64,000 nucleotides of DNA from Streptomyces sp. HUAS 15-9. Its GTDB lineage: Bacteria; Actinomycetota; Actinomycetes; Streptomycetales; Streptomycetaceae. The translations under genes and the position numbers were made by a program. The DNA is taken from NCBI RefSeq assembly GCF_025642155.1, contig NZ_CP106798.1, forward strand, positions 7,750,001 to 7,814,000. The letters run 5' to 3'. This document shows, one piece after another, positions 28,080 through 38,202 of the stretch. Every line of letters starts with the position of its first letter. Position 1 is the stretch's first letter. The notes under the pieces were generated by a model. It saw only the letters and a program-made list of their open reading frames with translations. It was not told where the DNA came from and did no database searches.

Positions 28080-31000
28080 ATGCATGACGACCGCAGCCTG
28101 GTCGAAGCCCGACTGAGGCGCGTCCTCGACGAACGCGTCCGCCCCGCCGTGTACCCCGAGTCCGTGCCCCTCCAGGTCGCGGTGTGGCACGCGCCCGGCG
28201 AACCCGTACCGGTCGACGAGGGGCTCACGGCCGAGCCCGAGCCGATCGCGGTCGGCGACCGGTGGGGTGCGCCCTGGGGCACCAGCTGGTTCCGCGTGAC
28301 CGGGACCGTGCCCGAGGCCTGGGCCGGAAAGACCGTCGAAGCCCTCCTCGACCTCGGCTTCGACGAGAACATGCCCGGCTTCCAGTGCGAGGGCCTGGTC
28401 TATCGGCCCGACGGCACCCCGGTGAAGGGCCTCAACCCCCGCAACCAGTGGGTGCGCGTCGGCGCGCCCGTCGAGGGCGGCGAGGAGATACGGCTGCACA
28501 TCGAGGCGGCCTCCAACCCCGTCATCCTCGACTACCACCCCTTCCGGCCCACGCAGTTGGGCGACAAGGAGACCGCGGGCAGCGAACCGCAGTACACCCT
28601 CGCCCGCATGGACCTCGCGGTCTTCGACGAGACCGTGTGGCAGCTGGTGATCGACCTGGAGGTGCTCGGCGAGCTGATGGCCGAGCTGCCCGTGGAGTCG
28701 GCCCGCCGCTGGGACATCCTGCGCGCGCTGGAGCGGGCGCTCGACGCCATCGACCTCCAGGACGTCAATGGCTCGGCGGCGCGGGCCCGTTCATGCCTCA
28801 CCGAGGTCCTCTCCGCTCCCGCCGTCCCCTCCGCCCACCGCATCAGCGCCGTCGGCCACGCGCACATCGACTCGGCGTGGCTGTGGCCGCTGCGCGAGAC
28901 GGTCCGCAAGGTCGCCCGTACGACCGCCAACATGACCGCGCTCCTGGAGGACGAACCCGACTTCGTCTTCGCCATGTCGCAGGCCCAGCAGTGGGCATGG
29001 GTGAAGGAGCACCGGCCCGAGGTATGGGCGCGGGTGAAGAAGGCGGTGGCGGACGGTCGGTTCGTGCCGGCCGGTGGCATGTGGGTGGAATCGGACACCA
29101 ACATGCCCGGCTCGGAGGCGATGGCCCGTCAGTTCGTGCACGGCAAGCGGTTCTTCCTCGACGAGTTCGGCATCGAGAACGACGAGGCCTGGCTGCCCGA
29201 CACCTTCGGCTTCGCCGCGGGGCTGCCGCAGATCATCAGGGCCGCGGGCGCCAAGTGGCTGCTCACGCAGAAGATCTCCTGGTCGCAGACCAACAAGTTC
29301 CCGCACCACACCTTCCAGTGGGAGGGCATCGACGGCACGCGGATCTTCACGCACTTCCCGTCCGTCGACACCTACAACTGCTCCATGCGCGGCGCCGAGA
29401 TCGCCCACGCGGCCCGCAACTTCAAGGACAAGGGATCCGCCCGGCACTCCCTCGCGCCCACCGGCTGGGGAGACGGAGGCGGTGGCACGACCCGCGAGAT
29501 GGTCGCCAAGGCCGCCAGACTGCGCGACCTGGAGGGCTCGGCGACGGTCGTCTGGGAGAGCCCCGGAGCCTTCTTCGAGAAGGCGGAGGCCGAGTACGCC
29601 CATCCGCCCGTCTGGGTCGGTGAGCTCTACCTCGAACTCCACCGCGCCACCCTCACCAGCCAGGCGCGGACCAAGCAGGGCAACCGCCGCAGCGAACACC
29701 TCCTGCGCGAGGCGGAGCTGTGGGCGGCGACCGCTGCCGTGCGCACCGGATTCCCTTACCCGTACGAAGAGTTGGACCGTATCTGGAAGACGGTCCTGCT
29801 GCACCAGTTCCATGACATCCTGCCCGGTTCCTCCATCGCCTGGGTGCACCGCGAGGCCCGTGCCACGTACGACCGTCTCGCCGCCGAGCTCGACGCGATC
29901 ATCGACGCGGCCCAGCGGGCCCTGGCCGGCGAGGGGCCGACCCCCCTCGCCTTCAACGCGGCCCCGCACGCCAGGGCCGGTATCCCGGCGGGCGGCGCGG
30001 GCACCCCGGTGACCGAGGGCGGGACGACCCTGGCAGCCGGCCCGGACGGCGGACACGTGCTGGACAACGGCCTGCTGCGGATCGTGATCGACGCCCACGG
30101 CCTGGTCGTGTCGGTGTACGACATCGAGGCCGACCGCGAGACGGTCGCCCCGGGCCGGGCGGCGAACCTCCTGCAACTCCACCCGGACTTCCCGAACATG
30201 TGGGACGCCTGGGACGTCGACGCCTTCTACCGCAACACGGTCACCGACCTCACGGACACCGACGAGGTGACCGAGGGGGAGGACGGCCGGTCGGTGCGGA
30301 TCGTACGGTCCTTCGGCGCCTCCCGGGTCACCCAGATGCTGTCGCTGCCGCCGGGCGAGCGGCGGCTGGTCCTCGACACCGAGGTCGACTGGCACGAGAC
30401 GGAGAAGTTCCTCAAGCTGGCCTTCCCGCTGGACCTGCACGCCGAACGGTATGCGTCCGAGACCCAGTTCGGGCACTTCCACCGGCCCACCCACACCAAC
30501 ACCTCCTGGGAGGCGGCCAAGTTCGAGGCCTGCAACCACCGCTTCGTCCATCTGGAGGAGCCAGGGTGGGGAGTCGCGGTCGTCAACGACTCGACGTACG
30601 GCCATGACGTCACCCGTACCGTGCGCACCGACGGCGACCGCGGTACGACCACCACGGTGCGCGTCTCCCTGCTGCGTGCCCCGCGCTTCCCCGACCCCGA
30701 GACCGACCAGGGCGTCCACCGTTTCCGGCACGCGCTGGTACCGGGCGCGGGCATCGGCGACGCGGTCCGCGAGGGCTGGCGGATCAACCTCCCGGAACGC
30801 AGGCTGACCGGCGCCCACGAGGTCGCTCCGCTCGTCACGGTGGACGACGACGCGGTCGTGATCACGGCGGTGAAACTCGCGGACGACGGCAGCGACGACG
30901 TGGTGGTGCGCCTGCACGAGGCCCACGGCGGGCGGGCCAGGCCGACGCTGAAGGCGGGCTTCGAGGTCGCGGACGTCACGGCCACGGACCTGTTGGAGCG

Positions 31001-31115
31001 GCCTTGGGACGAGGGGGCGGCCCCGGAGCGGGACGGCGATCGCGTCACCGTACGGCTGCGCCCGTTCGAACTGGTGACGTTGAGGCTTTCCCTGGCGCGG
31101 GCCCACCTACGATGA
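28080..31115 (+). CDS. GH38 alpha-mannosidase, intracellular
   Basis: 1011 residues with no signal peptide. The GH38 catalytic domain has GHAHIDSAWLWPLRET (zinc-binding His and Asp, about residues 258-262), the nucleophile Asp in WLPDTFGF (about 371), and LHQFHDILPGSS, where a further zinc His lies. A beta-rich C-terminal half (FGHFHRPTHTNTSWE, ALVPGAGIGDA) completes the bacterial class-II-like form. It hydrolyses alpha-linked mannose from imported oligosaccharides. It starts 29 bp after GH85 and is the last catabolic gene of the operon; the small DUF4231 gene follows after one base. Confidence 0.95.
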   Translation: MHDDRSLVEARLRRVLDERVRPAVYPESVPLQVAVWHAPGEPVPVDEGLTAEPEPIAVGDRWGAPWGTSWFRVTGTVPEAWAGKTVEALLDLGFDENMPGFQCEGLVYRPDGTPVKGLNPRNQWVRVGAPVEGGEEIRLHIEAASNPVILDYHPFRPTQLGDKETAGSEPQYTLARMDLAVFDETVWQLVIDLEVLGELMAELPVESARRWDILRALERALDAIDLQDVNGSAARARSCLTEVLSAPAVPSAHRISAVGHAHIDSAWLWPLRETVRKVARTTANMTALLEDEPDFVFAMSQAQQWAWVKEHRPEVWARVKKAVADGRFVPAGGMWVESDTNMPGSEAMARQFVHGKRFFLDEFGIENDEAWLPDTFGFAAGLPQIIRAAGAKWLLTQKISWSQTNKFPHHTFQWEGIDGTRIFTHFPSVDTYNCSMRGAEIAHAARNFKDKGSARHSLAPTGWGDGGGGTTREMVAKAARLRDLEGSATVVWESPGAFFEKAEAEYAHPPVWVGELYLELHRATLTSQARTKQGNRRSEHLLREAELWAATAAVRTGFPYPYEELDRIWKTVLLHQFHDILPGSSIAWVHREARATYDRLAAELDAIIDAAQRALAGEGPTPLAFNAAPHARAGIPAGGAGTPVTEGGTTLAAGPDGGHVLDNGLLRIVIDAHGLVVSVYDIEADRETVAPGRAANLLQLHPDFPNMWDAWDVDAFYRNTVTDLTDTDEVTEGEDGRSVRIVRSFGASRVTQMLSLPPGERRLVLDTEVDWHETEKFLKLAFPLDLHAERYASETQFGHFHRPTHTNTSWEAAKFEACNHRFVHLEEPGWGVAVVNDSTYGHDVTRTVRTDGDRGTTTTVRVSLLRAPRFPDPETDQGVHRFRHALVPGAGIGDAVREGWRINLPERRLTGAHEVAPLVTVDDDAVVITAVKLADDGSDDVVVRLHEAHGGRARPTLKAGFEVADVTATDLLERPWDEGAAPERDGDRVTVRLRPFELVTLRLSLARAHLR

Positions 31116-31116
31116 T

Positions 31117-31590
31117 GTGCCGATGAGACGAACAAGGGTCCCCGACAACTCCTGGGCCGCGGAGCCCGATCCCCTGCTCGCCCTCGCCCGACGGGAGTTG
31201 ACGTTCTACGCGCGGACCTGTGACCGGTCCAGGAGGCTGCACCACGTCACCGAGCTCGGCGCTCTCCTCACCACGTCGGTGACGGTCGTGGCGGCCGGTC
31301 TGCATGCTCCCGCCTGGCTGACCGCGCTGATCGCGGGCGGCGCCGTGTTCTTCACCGGCATGCGTCAGCTGTACGGCGCCGGCTCGCGCTGGGTGCTGGC
31401 CGCGCAGGCGCGCGAAACCCTGCGCCGGGCGATCGACCGCTACCTCCTCCTGCCCGAGTCCGAACGCGACACCGAGGCCCGGCAGGCGCTGCAGACGGTG
31501 GTCGAGGAGGTCGGGGCGAATGAGTTGCGGGCGTGGTCCGAGGCGCGGGGAGGGCGCCCGGAGCCGCCGGTGCCCGCGGTGGGAGGCTGA
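31117..31590 (+). CDS. DUF4231-like small membrane protein
   Basis: 157 residues from a GTG at 31117 (an ATG at 31123 is equally possible). Two hydrophobic helices lie at about 46-64 (LGALLTTSVTVVAAGL) and 67-85 (WLTALIAGGAVFFTGM), flanked by charged segments, with an amphipathic C-terminal part. This is the pattern of the DUF4231/SLATT-like group, seen near effectors in some systems and alone in many Streptomyces. It directly follows the mannosidase stop, so it is probably co-transcribed, yet a role in glycan use is not evident. Converges on the GntR gene. Confidence 0.6.
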   Translation: MPMRRTRVPDNSWAAEPDPLLALARRELTFYARTCDRSRRLHHVTELGALLTTSVTVVAAGLHAPAWLTALIAGGAVFFTGMRQLYGAGSRWVLAAQARETLRRAIDRYLLLPESERDTEARQALQTVVEEVGANELRAWSEARGGRPEPPVPAVGG

Positions 31591-31605
31591 GCGGATGCGG
31601 GCGGG

Positions 31606-32307
31606 TCAGGGCCCCAGTTGGGCTCTGAGCCACTCCTCCACCTCGCACACGTGTGCGGCCGCCGCCGCGCGGGCCGCGTCCGGGTCGCGGGCGGCCAGGG
31701 CGCGGTGGATCGCCGCGTGTTCGCGGCGGGTGCGGGCGAACGCGCCCTCTTCCTGGTAGCCGCGCCAGACGCGGGCGCGGAAGGTGCGGGAGGACAGGCC
31801 CTCCAGGATCGCCGCCATGGTGTCGTTGCCCGCGGCGGCCGCGATCTCGCGGTGGAAGGCGAGGTCGTGGGCGAGGATCTCCTCGGGGTCGTCGGTGGCG
31901 TTCATCGCCGTCAGATGCTTCTCCACCTCGGCGAGCCGGTCCGGGGTGATGCGCGCGGCGGCCAGGGCGGTCGCCGTGGACTCCAGGATCCGGCGCACCT
32001 CCAGCAGTTCGACCAGACGCGGGCCCCGGGAGAGGTCGGCGACCACCCCGAAGGTCTCCAGGAGGTCGCCCGCCTCCAGCGCGGTCACATAGATCCCGGA
32101 TCCGTGCCGGGCCTCCAGGACGCCCAGCACCGTCAGCGCGCGGATCGCCTCACGCATCGAGCTGCGGGAAATGCCCAGCTGGGCGGCTAGATCCCGCTCG
32201 GTGGGCAGACGCTGGCCCGGCTCGAGGCTGCCGTCGGCGATCATCGCCTTGATCCGCTCGATGGCGCGCTGCGTCACGGTGCCCTTCTGCGGGGCTTCTT
32301 CCTCCAC
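31606..32307 (-). CDS. FadR-subfamily GntR regulator of the deoxy-sugar operon
   Basis: 233 residues from a GTG at 32307 with GGAGGAA upstream. The winged helix is RAIERIKAMIADGSLEPGQRLPTERDLAAQLGISRSSMREAIRALTVLGVLEARHGSGIYV. An all-helical FCD ligand domain follows, with HDLAFHREIAAAAGN and REHAAIHRALAARD, where its metal-binding His residues lie. It is divergent from the binding-protein gene, with a TGGT-N3-ACCA operator in between, and most likely represses the operon until a sugar acid or sugar intermediate binds. Confidence 0.93.
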   Translation of the reverse strand: MEEEAPQKGTVTQRAIERIKAMIADGSLEPGQRLPTERDLAAQLGISRSSMREAIRALTVLGVLEARHGSGIYVTALEAGDLLETFGVVADLSRGPRLVELLEVRRILESTATALAAARITPDRLAEVEKHLTAMNATDDPEEILAHDLAFHREIAAAAGNDTMAAILEGLSSRTFRARVWRGYQEEGAFARTRREHAAIHRALAARDPDAARAAAAAHVCEVEEWLRAQLGP

Positions 32308-32352
32308 GCCATTCCTCCAGTCGCCGAGTGCGTCGCAGTCTAACCACCAAGG

Positions 32353-32363
32353 TGGTCCGACCA
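32353..32363. promoter_or_regulatory. FadR-type GntR operator
   Basis: TGGTCCGACCA, a perfect palindrome around CCG that matches the FadR-subfamily consensus T-N-G-T-N3-A-C-N-A. A further ACCACC-AA-GGTGGT pair (32343-32356) overlaps it on the left. It is 46 bp from the gntR start and 109 bp from the importer start. Confidence 0.75.
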
Positions 32364-32471
32364 CTACGGGCAAGAAGCGGCGAAATCTGCGTTCGCGGGC
32401 TGTTGTGCCAAGGGAATGGTCTGATAAGTATGCGGGCATCTGCTCGAACACGCTCGATGAGGAGCTGTCAG

Positions 32472-33551
32472 ATGCCCGGCAGAACACTGAGGAAACCGAG
32501 GAAGCGGAACAGGACCCGGATCATCGGCGTGGCGGCCCTCACCGTCGGCGCCTCGCTCGTACTCGCCGCTTGCGGCAGCACCAAGGACGACGGCGCCACG
32601 GGTGCCAAGGGCGGCGGCACCGGCAAGGTCGGGGTGATCCTGCCCCTGCTGACCTCGCCGTTCTGGCAGTCGTACAACGACTACGTGCCGAAGATGGCCA
32701 CGTCGGAAGGCGTCGACGCGCTGAAGACCGTCAACTCCAACAGCGACGCCTCGCAACAGATCACCGACATCAACAACGAGCTCACCCAGGGCGTCAGCGG
32801 CCTGGTCGTCGCCCCGCTGGACAGCGCCGCCATCGAGGCCGGACTCGACCAGGCCGACCGCAAGGGAGTGCCGGTCGTCGCAGTCGACGTCGCGCCCGAC
32901 AAGGGCAAGGTCGCCATGGTCGTCCGCGCCGACAACGTCGCCTACGGCACCAAGGCCTGCGACTACCTCGGCAAGCACATCACCGGCGGCAAGGTCGTGC
33001 AGATCATGGGCGACCTCGCCTCGGTCAACGGCCGTGACCGCTCCGAGGCCTTCCGGACCTGCGTGAAGAAGAACTACCCGAAGCTCAAGGTGCTGGAGAT
33101 CCCCGCCAAGTGGGAGTCCGACACCGCGGCCTCCGAGCTCGACACGCTCCTCAACGCCAACCCCGACATCAAGGGCATCTACCTGCAGGCGGGCGGGGTG
33201 TATCTGGCGCCCACCCTGCAGACCCTCAAGTCGAAGAACATGCTCAAGGCGGCGGGCCAGAAGGGCCACATCGCCATCGTCTCCAACGACGGCATCCCGC
33301 AGGAGTACGACGCCATCCGCAAGGGCGAGATCGACGCCACCGTCTCCCAGCCGGCCGACGCCTACGCCAAGTACGGCATGTACTACATCAAGGCGGCGAT
33401 GGAGGGGAAGACGTTCCGGCCCGGCCCCACCGACCACGACTCGACGATCGTCAAGCTGCCCAGCGGCATCCTCGAGGACCAGTTGCCCGCGCCCCTGGTC
33501 ACCAAGGACAACGTCGACGACCCGAAGCTGTGGGGCAACACGGTCCAATGA
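32472..33551 (+). CDS. CUT2-family ABC transporter sugar-binding lipoprotein
   Basis: 359 residues from the ATG at 32472, behind GAGGAGC. The lipobox is LVLAACGS. The periplasmic-binding-protein I fold typical of ribose/rhamnose/fucose receptors shows VGVILPLLTSPFWQSYNDYV, GVSGLVVAPLDSAAIEAGLDQADRKGVPVVAVD, GKVVQIMGDLASVNGRDRSEAF and IVSNDGIPQEYDAI. It begins the nine-gene operon; its stop overlaps the ATPase gene start. Confidence 0.93.
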   Translation: MPGRTLRKPRKRNRTRIIGVAALTVGASLVLAACGSTKDDGATGAKGGGTGKVGVILPLLTSPFWQSYNDYVPKMATSEGVDALKTVNSNSDASQQITDINNELTQGVSGLVVAPLDSAAIEAGLDQADRKGVPVVAVDVAPDKGKVAMVVRADNVAYGTKACDYLGKHITGGKVVQIMGDLASVNGRDRSEAFRTCVKKNYPKLKVLEIPAKWESDTAASELDTLLNANPDIKGIYLQAGGVYLAPTLQTLKSKNMLKAAGQKGHIAIVSNDGIPQEYDAIRKGEIDATVSQPADAYAKYGMYYIKAAMEGKTFRPGPTDHDSTIVKLPSGILEDQLPAPLVTKDNVDDPKLWGNTVQ

Positions 33552-35050
33552 GCGCACCCGAGAACGCGCCGCTGGTGGAGGCACGCGGCATCGTCAAGCG
33601 CTACGGCCCCACCCTCGCCCTCGCCGACGGCCGCCTCACCGTGCTGCCCGGCGAGTCCCACGCCCTGGTCGGCCGCAACGGCGCGGGCAAGTCCACCCTT
33701 GTGGGCGTCCTCACCGGCCTCCAGGCGCCGGACGAGGGCACGGTCCGCTTCGACGGCCGGCCCGCGCCCCCGCTCGGCGACCGCGACGCCTGGCGGAGCA
33801 AGGTCGCCTGCGTCTACCAGAAGCCCACGGTCGTACCGGAGTCGACGGTTGCCGAGAACCTCTTCATCAACCGCCAGCCGCTCAACCGGGGTTTCATCAG
33901 CTGGCGCAGGCTGAAGACCGAGGCCGCCGAACTCCTCGACACCTGGGACGTCCATGTCGACCCCGAGGACCGCACCGCCGACCTCAAGGTCGAGGACCGT
34001 CAAATGGTCGAGATCGCACGGGCGTTGAGCTTCGGCGCCCGGTTCATCGTGCTCGACGAGCCGACCGCCCAGCTCGACAACCGTGAGATCGAGCGGCTGT
34101 TCAGTCGCATGCGGGCGCTCCAGGACTCCGGCGTCACCTTCCTGTTCATCTCCCACCACCTCCAGGAGGTGTACGAGGTCTGCCAGACCGTCACCGTGCT
34201 GCGCGACGCCCGCTGGATCACCACCGCCCCCGTCGCCGACCTGCCCAGGGCGGCCCTGGTGGAGGCGATGGCGGGGGAGACGGTCACCCGGTACGACCAC
34301 GCGCGCGCCACCGTCGCCGCCGATTCCCCCGTCGTGCTCGACGTGCGCGGCCTCCACTCCGCCGCGTACCGGGACGTCGACCTCACCGTTCGCGCCGGTG
34401 AGGTCGTCGGACTCGCCGGAACCAGCGGCAGCGGCAAGATCGAGCTCGCCGAGTCGCTCGCCGGACTGCACACCCCGAGCGGCGGGTCGGCCCGGATCGA
34501 CGGGAAGGCGCTCCCCTTCGGCGACGTGCGGGCCGCGCTGACGGCGGGCGTCGGCTGTGTCCCCCGCGACCGGCACGAACAGGGCCTCGTCCCCTCCATG
34601 ACCATCGGCGACAACACCACCATGAGCGTCCTGGACCGGCTCGGCCGTCACGGCTTCGTCGGCACCCGGCGCAGGCGCGGCTTCGCCACCGAGCTGATCG
34701 AGCGCCTCGACATCCACACCGAGGGCCCCGAACAGCCCGTCGCCGACCTCTCCGGCGGCAACGCGCAGAAGGTCGTCATGGCCCGCGCGCTCGCCTCCGA
34801 CCCCCGCCTCCTCGTCCTCATCAACCCCACCGCCGGCGTCGACGTGAAGTCCAAGGAGTCCCTGCTGGCCCGCATGGACGGCGCCCGCGAGGACGGCACC
34901 GCCGTGCTCGTCGTCTCCGACGAACTCGACGACCTGCGCCGCTGCGACCGCGTCCTCGTCCTCTTCCACGGCCGCGTCGTCGCCGAGCACCCGGCCGGCT
35001 GGCGCGACCACGAGCTGATCGCCTCCATCGAAGGAGTGGACCATGGCTGA
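33548..35050 (+). CDS. CUT2 ABC transporter ATPase, two fused domains (RbsA-like)
   Basis: 500 residues, two nucleotide-binding domains. Domain 1: Walker A GRNGAGKST, Q-loop VYQKPTV, Walker B FIVLDEPTAQLD; the signature region reads DLKVEDRQMVEIARAL, lacking a canonical LSGGQ, as is common in this family. Domain 2: degenerate Walker A GTSGSGKIE, signature DLSGGNAQKVVMARAL, and Walker B-like LLVLINPTAGVD in which the catalytic Glu is Asn, so only the first site should hydrolyse ATP well. The start (ATGA at 33548) and the end (35043-35050) both overlap the neighbours. Confidence 0.94.
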   Translation: MSAPENAPLVEARGIVKRYGPTLALADGRLTVLPGESHALVGRNGAGKSTLVGVLTGLQAPDEGTVRFDGRPAPPLGDRDAWRSKVACVYQKPTVVPESTVAENLFINRQPLNRGFISWRRLKTEAAELLDTWDVHVDPEDRTADLKVEDRQMVEIARALSFGARFIVLDEPTAQLDNREIERLFSRMRALQDSGVTFLFISHHLQEVYEVCQTVTVLRDARWITTAPVADLPRAALVEAMAGETVTRYDHARATVAADSPVVLDVRGLHSAAYRDVDLTVRAGEVVGLAGTSGSGKIELAESLAGLHTPSGGSARIDGKALPFGDVRAALTAGVGCVPRDRHEQGLVPSMTIGDNTTMSVLDRLGRHGFVGTRRRRGFATELIERLDIHTEGPEQPVADLSGGNAQKVVMARALASDPRLLVLINPTAGVDVKSKESLLARMDGAREDGTAVLVVSDELDDLRRCDRVLVLFHGRVVAEHPAGWRDHELIASIEGVDHG

Positions 35051-36068
35051 CACCAAGGCCCCACCGCTCACCCCGGTACGCTCCGCCGACCCGTGGGCGG
35101 CCAGGGCCGTACTGATTCGCCGGGCCCGCGAACTCGCCCTCGTACCCGCCCTGTTGCTGCTCATGGCGCTCGGTGCGGCGGTCAACGACTCGTTCCTGAC
35201 CGAGCGCAACCTCGTCTCCGTCCTCGGCGCCTCCGCCGCGCTGGCGATGGTCGTGCTCGCCGAGTCGCTGGTGCTCATCACCGGAAAGTTCGACCTGTCC
35301 CTGGAGTCGGTCGTCGGCATCGCGCCCGCCGTCGGAGCGCTTCTGGTGCTGCCCTCCGCCCAGTCCGGCTGGGGCACCGAACTCCCGGCACCGCTCGCGC
35401 TGTTCGCCGTCCTCCTCGTCGGCGCGGCCGTCGGTGCCTTCAACGGCATCCTGGTCGTCAAGTTCCGGCTCAACGCGTTCATCGTCACGCTCGCGATGCT
35501 GATCGTGCTGCGCGGACTGCTGGTCGGCGCGACCAAGGGCAAGACGCTCTTCGGCATGCCGGACAGCTTCTACTCGCTGGCGACCACCACCTTCCTCTCC
35601 GTCCCGATGTCGGTGTGGCTCGCCGCCGTCGCCTTCGCCGCCGCCGGGTTCGTACTGAAGTACCACCGTGTCGGCCGCGCCCTGTACGCCATCGGTGGCA
35701 ACGCGGACGCGGCCCGGGCGGCCGGCATCCGGGTCGAGCGCGTGATGCTCGGCGTGTTCGTCGTCGCGGGGGTCCTCGCCTCGGTCGGCGGGATCATGCA
35801 GACCGGCTATGTCGGCGCGATCAGCGCCAACCAGGGCAACAACATGATCTTCACCGTGTTCGCGGCGGCCGTGATCGGCGGCATCGGCCTGGACGGCGGC
35901 AAGGGCACCATGTCCGGCGCGCTCACCGGCGTACTCCTGTTGGGTGTCGTACAGAACCTGCTCACCCTCGCCCAGGTGCCGTCGTTCTGGATCCAGGCCA
36001 TCTACGGCGGGATCATCCTCGTCGCCCTCATGATCGCCCGCGTGACGACGGGCCGGGCCCAGGACTGA
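35043..36068 (+). CDS. CUT2 ABC transporter permease (RbsC-like)
   Basis: 341 residues; the ATG at 35043 lies inside the ATPase gene. Eight to ten helices, with the RbsC-family blocks [58 protein letters not shown] and [20 protein letters not shown]. It completes the importer with the preceding two genes. Confidence 0.94.
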   Translation: MADTKAPPLTPVRSADPWAARAVLIRRARELALVPALLLLMALGAAVNDSFLTERNLVSVLGASAALAMVVLAESLVLITGKFDLSLESVVGIAPAVGALLVLPSAQSGWGTELPAPLALFAVLLVGAAVGAFNGILVVKFRLNAFIVTLAMLIVLRGLLVGATKGKTLFGMPDSFYSLATTTFLSVPMSVWLAAVAFAAAGFVLKYHRVGRALYAIGGNADAARAAGIRVERVMLGVFVVAGVLASVGGIMQTGYVGAISANQGNNMIFTVFAAAVIGGIGLDGGKGTMSGALTGVLLLGVVQNLLTLAQVPSFWIQAIYGGIILVALMIARVTTGRAQD

Positions 36069-36109
36069 CCCCCCGCCCGCCCCCTCCTCACCGACCGAAA
36101 GGCCCTTCC

Positions 36110-37450
36110 GTGACCCCGCCCCCCGCCCGTGTCACCGCGCTCGACACCTACGACATCCGCTTCCCCACCTCGCGCGAGCTGGACGGCTCAGACGCGATGA
36201 ACCCCGACCCCGACTACTCGGCGGCGTACGCCGTGCTGCGCACCGACGCGCCCGACGGACACGAGGGGCACGGGTTCACGTTCACCATCGGGCGGGGCAA
36301 CGAGGTCCAGGTCGCCGCGATCGACGCACTGCGGGGCCATGTGCTCGGCCGCTCCGTGGACGACCTGTGCGACGACCCGGGCTCGCTCCACCGTGATCTG
36401 ATCGGGGACAGCCAACTGCGCTGGCTCGGGCCCGAGAAGGGCGTGATGCACATGGCGATCGGGGCCCTGGTGAACGCGGTCTGGGACCTCGCGGCCAAAC
36501 GCGCACGCAAGCCGCTGTGGCAACTGCTCGCCGACGCCGAACCCGAGTGGATCGTGCGCCAGATCGACTTCCGGTACATCACCGACGCGCTCACCCCCCA
36601 GCAGGCGCTGGACCTGCTGCGCCGTGGCCGGGAAGGGGCCGCGCAGCGCAGAGTCCGGCTGCTGGAGCGCGGCTTCCCCGCCTACACCACCTCCGCCGGC
36701 TGGCTCGGCTACGACGACGACAAGCTCACCCGGCTGGCCGCCCGGGCCGTCGCCGACGGCTTCCGGCAGCTCAAGCTGAAGGTGGGCGCCGACCTCGCCG
36801 ACGACGTACGCCGCTGCCGGGTCGCCCGCTCGGTCGTCGGACCCGGCATCCGCCTGGCCGTCGACGCCAACCAGCGCTGGAACGTCGACGAGGCGATCCG
36901 CTGGACCAAGGCCCTCGCGGAGTTCGACCCGTACTGGATCGAGGAGCCCACCAGCCCCGACGACGTCCTCGGACACGCCGCGATCCGCGGGGCCGTCACC
37001 CCAATCAAGGTCGCCACCGGCGAGCACGTCCAGAACCGGATCGTCTTCAAGCAGATGCTCCAGGCGGGCGCTCTCGACGTGGTCCAGATCGACGCGTCCC
37101 GGGTCGGCGGCGTCAACGAGAACCTCGCCATTCTGCTGCTCGCGGCCAGGTTCGGCGTCCCCGTCTGCCCGCACGCGGGCGGCGTCGGACTGTGCGAACT
37201 CGTCCAGCACCTGGCGATGTTCGACTACCTCGCGGTCTCCGGCACCACGGACGACCGCGTCATCGAGTACGTCGACCATCTGCACGAGCACTTCCTGGCC
37301 CCGGTGGTGATCCGCCAGGGTCACTACACGGCACCCACCACGCCTGGCTTCTCGGCCACCATGCGGCCCGAGTCCATCGCGCGGTACACCTTCCCCGGCG
37401 GCACCTTCTGGGCCGCCGACCCCGACACACAGAAGGGACGGGCGGCGTGA
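36110..37450 (+). CDS. L-fuconate dehydratase-like enolase-superfamily enzyme
   Basis: 446 residues from the GTG at 36110 (GAAAGG upstream). The N-terminus [40 protein letters not shown] is the hallmark of fuconate dehydratases. The barrel carries [15 protein letters not shown] (catalytic Lys pair), [12 protein letters not shown] (first metal Asp), IEEPTSPDD and ATGEHVQNR (second and third metal ligands), and [11 protein letters not shown] with the general acid/base His. It would dehydrate L-fuconate to 2-keto-3-deoxy-L-fuconate. The nearby AKR, SDR, mutarotase and lactonase fit that pathway. Confidence 0.9.
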   Translation: MTPPPARVTALDTYDIRFPTSRELDGSDAMNPDPDYSAAYAVLRTDAPDGHEGHGFTFTIGRGNEVQVAAIDALRGHVLGRSVDDLCDDPGSLHRDLIGDSQLRWLGPEKGVMHMAIGALVNAVWDLAAKRARKPLWQLLADAEPEWIVRQIDFRYITDALTPQQALDLLRRGREGAAQRRVRLLERGFPAYTTSAGWLGYDDDKLTRLAARAVADGFRQLKLKVGADLADDVRRCRVARSVVGPGIRLAVDANQRWNVDEAIRWTKALAEFDPYWIEEPTSPDDVLGHAAIRGAVTPIKVATGEHVQNRIVFKQMLQAGALDVVQIDASRVGGVNENLAILLLAARFGVPVCPHAGGVGLCELVQHLAMFDYLAVSGTTDDRVIEYVDHLHEHFLAPVVIRQGHYTAPTTPGFSATMRPESIARYTFPGGTFWAADPDTQKGRAA

Positions 37451-38202
37451 GCGACTTCGAGGGACTGAACGCCCTGGTGACCGGCGGCGCCTCCGGGATC
37501 GGCCGGGCCACCTCCGCACTCCTGGCCGCACGCGGCGCCCGGGTCGCCGTCCTGGACGTCGACCCGTCGTCGGTGGACAAGCCACTGCTCGGCTGCCGGG
37601 CCGATGTCACCGACGACGTCTCGGTGCGCGCGGCAGTCGAGCTGGCGGCCGGGGAACTCGGTGGGCTGGACATACTCGTCAACAACGCCGGCATCGGCGC
37701 CCAGGGCACCGTCGAGGACAACGACGACGCGGAATGGCGCCGCGTCTTCGACGTCAACGTCCTCGGGATGGTCCGTACCGCCCGAGCCGCCCTCCCGCAC
37801 CTGCGCCGGTCGCGGCACGCCGCGATCGTCAACACCTGCTCCATCGCCGCCACCGCCGGACTGCCCGGGCGGGCGCTCTACAGCGCCACCAAGGGCGCCG
37901 TGTACTCCCTGACCCTGGCCATGGCCGCCGACCACGTCCGCGAGGGCATCCGCGTCAACTGCGTCAACCCCGGCACCGCGGACACCCCGTGGATCGGCCG
38001 GCTGCTGGACGCGGCACCGGATCCGGCCGCCGAGCGCGCCGCACTCGAAGCCAGGCAGCCCACCGGCCGCCTCGTCTCCGCGGAAGAGGTCGCGGGCGCC
38101 ATCGCCTACCTGGCGAGCCCGCTGTCCGGCGCCACCACCGGCACCGCCCTGGCCGTCGACGGCGGCATGCAGGGCCTCAGGCCGCGCCCGGCGGGCCGAT
38201 GA
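37447..38202 (+). CDS. SDR dehydrogenase of the fucose-type pathway
   Basis: 251 residues; its GTG overlaps the preceding stop (GTGA). Classical [11 protein letters not shown] (12-19), NNAG (79-82), Ser132, Tyr145 and Lys149 in YSATK; Asp37 at the end of the second strand favours NAD+. In bacterial fucose clusters an SDR of this kind acts as L-fucose 1-dehydrogenase or as 2-keto-3-deoxy-L-fuconate 4-dehydrogenase. Because the next gene (AKR) can do the first oxidation, I favour the second role, but the sequence alone does not decide. Confidence 0.88.
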   Translation: MSDFEGLNALVTGGASGIGRATSALLAARGARVAVLDVDPSSVDKPLLGCRADVTDDVSVRAAVELAAGELGGLDILVNNAGIGAQGTVEDNDDAEWRRVFDVNVLGMVRTARAALPHLRRSRHAAIVNTCSIAATAGLPGRALYSATKGAVYSLTLAMAADHVREGIRVNCVNPGTADTPWIGRLLDAAPDPAAERAALEARQPTGRLVSAEEVAGAIAYLASPLSGATTGTALAVDGGMQGLRPRPAGR

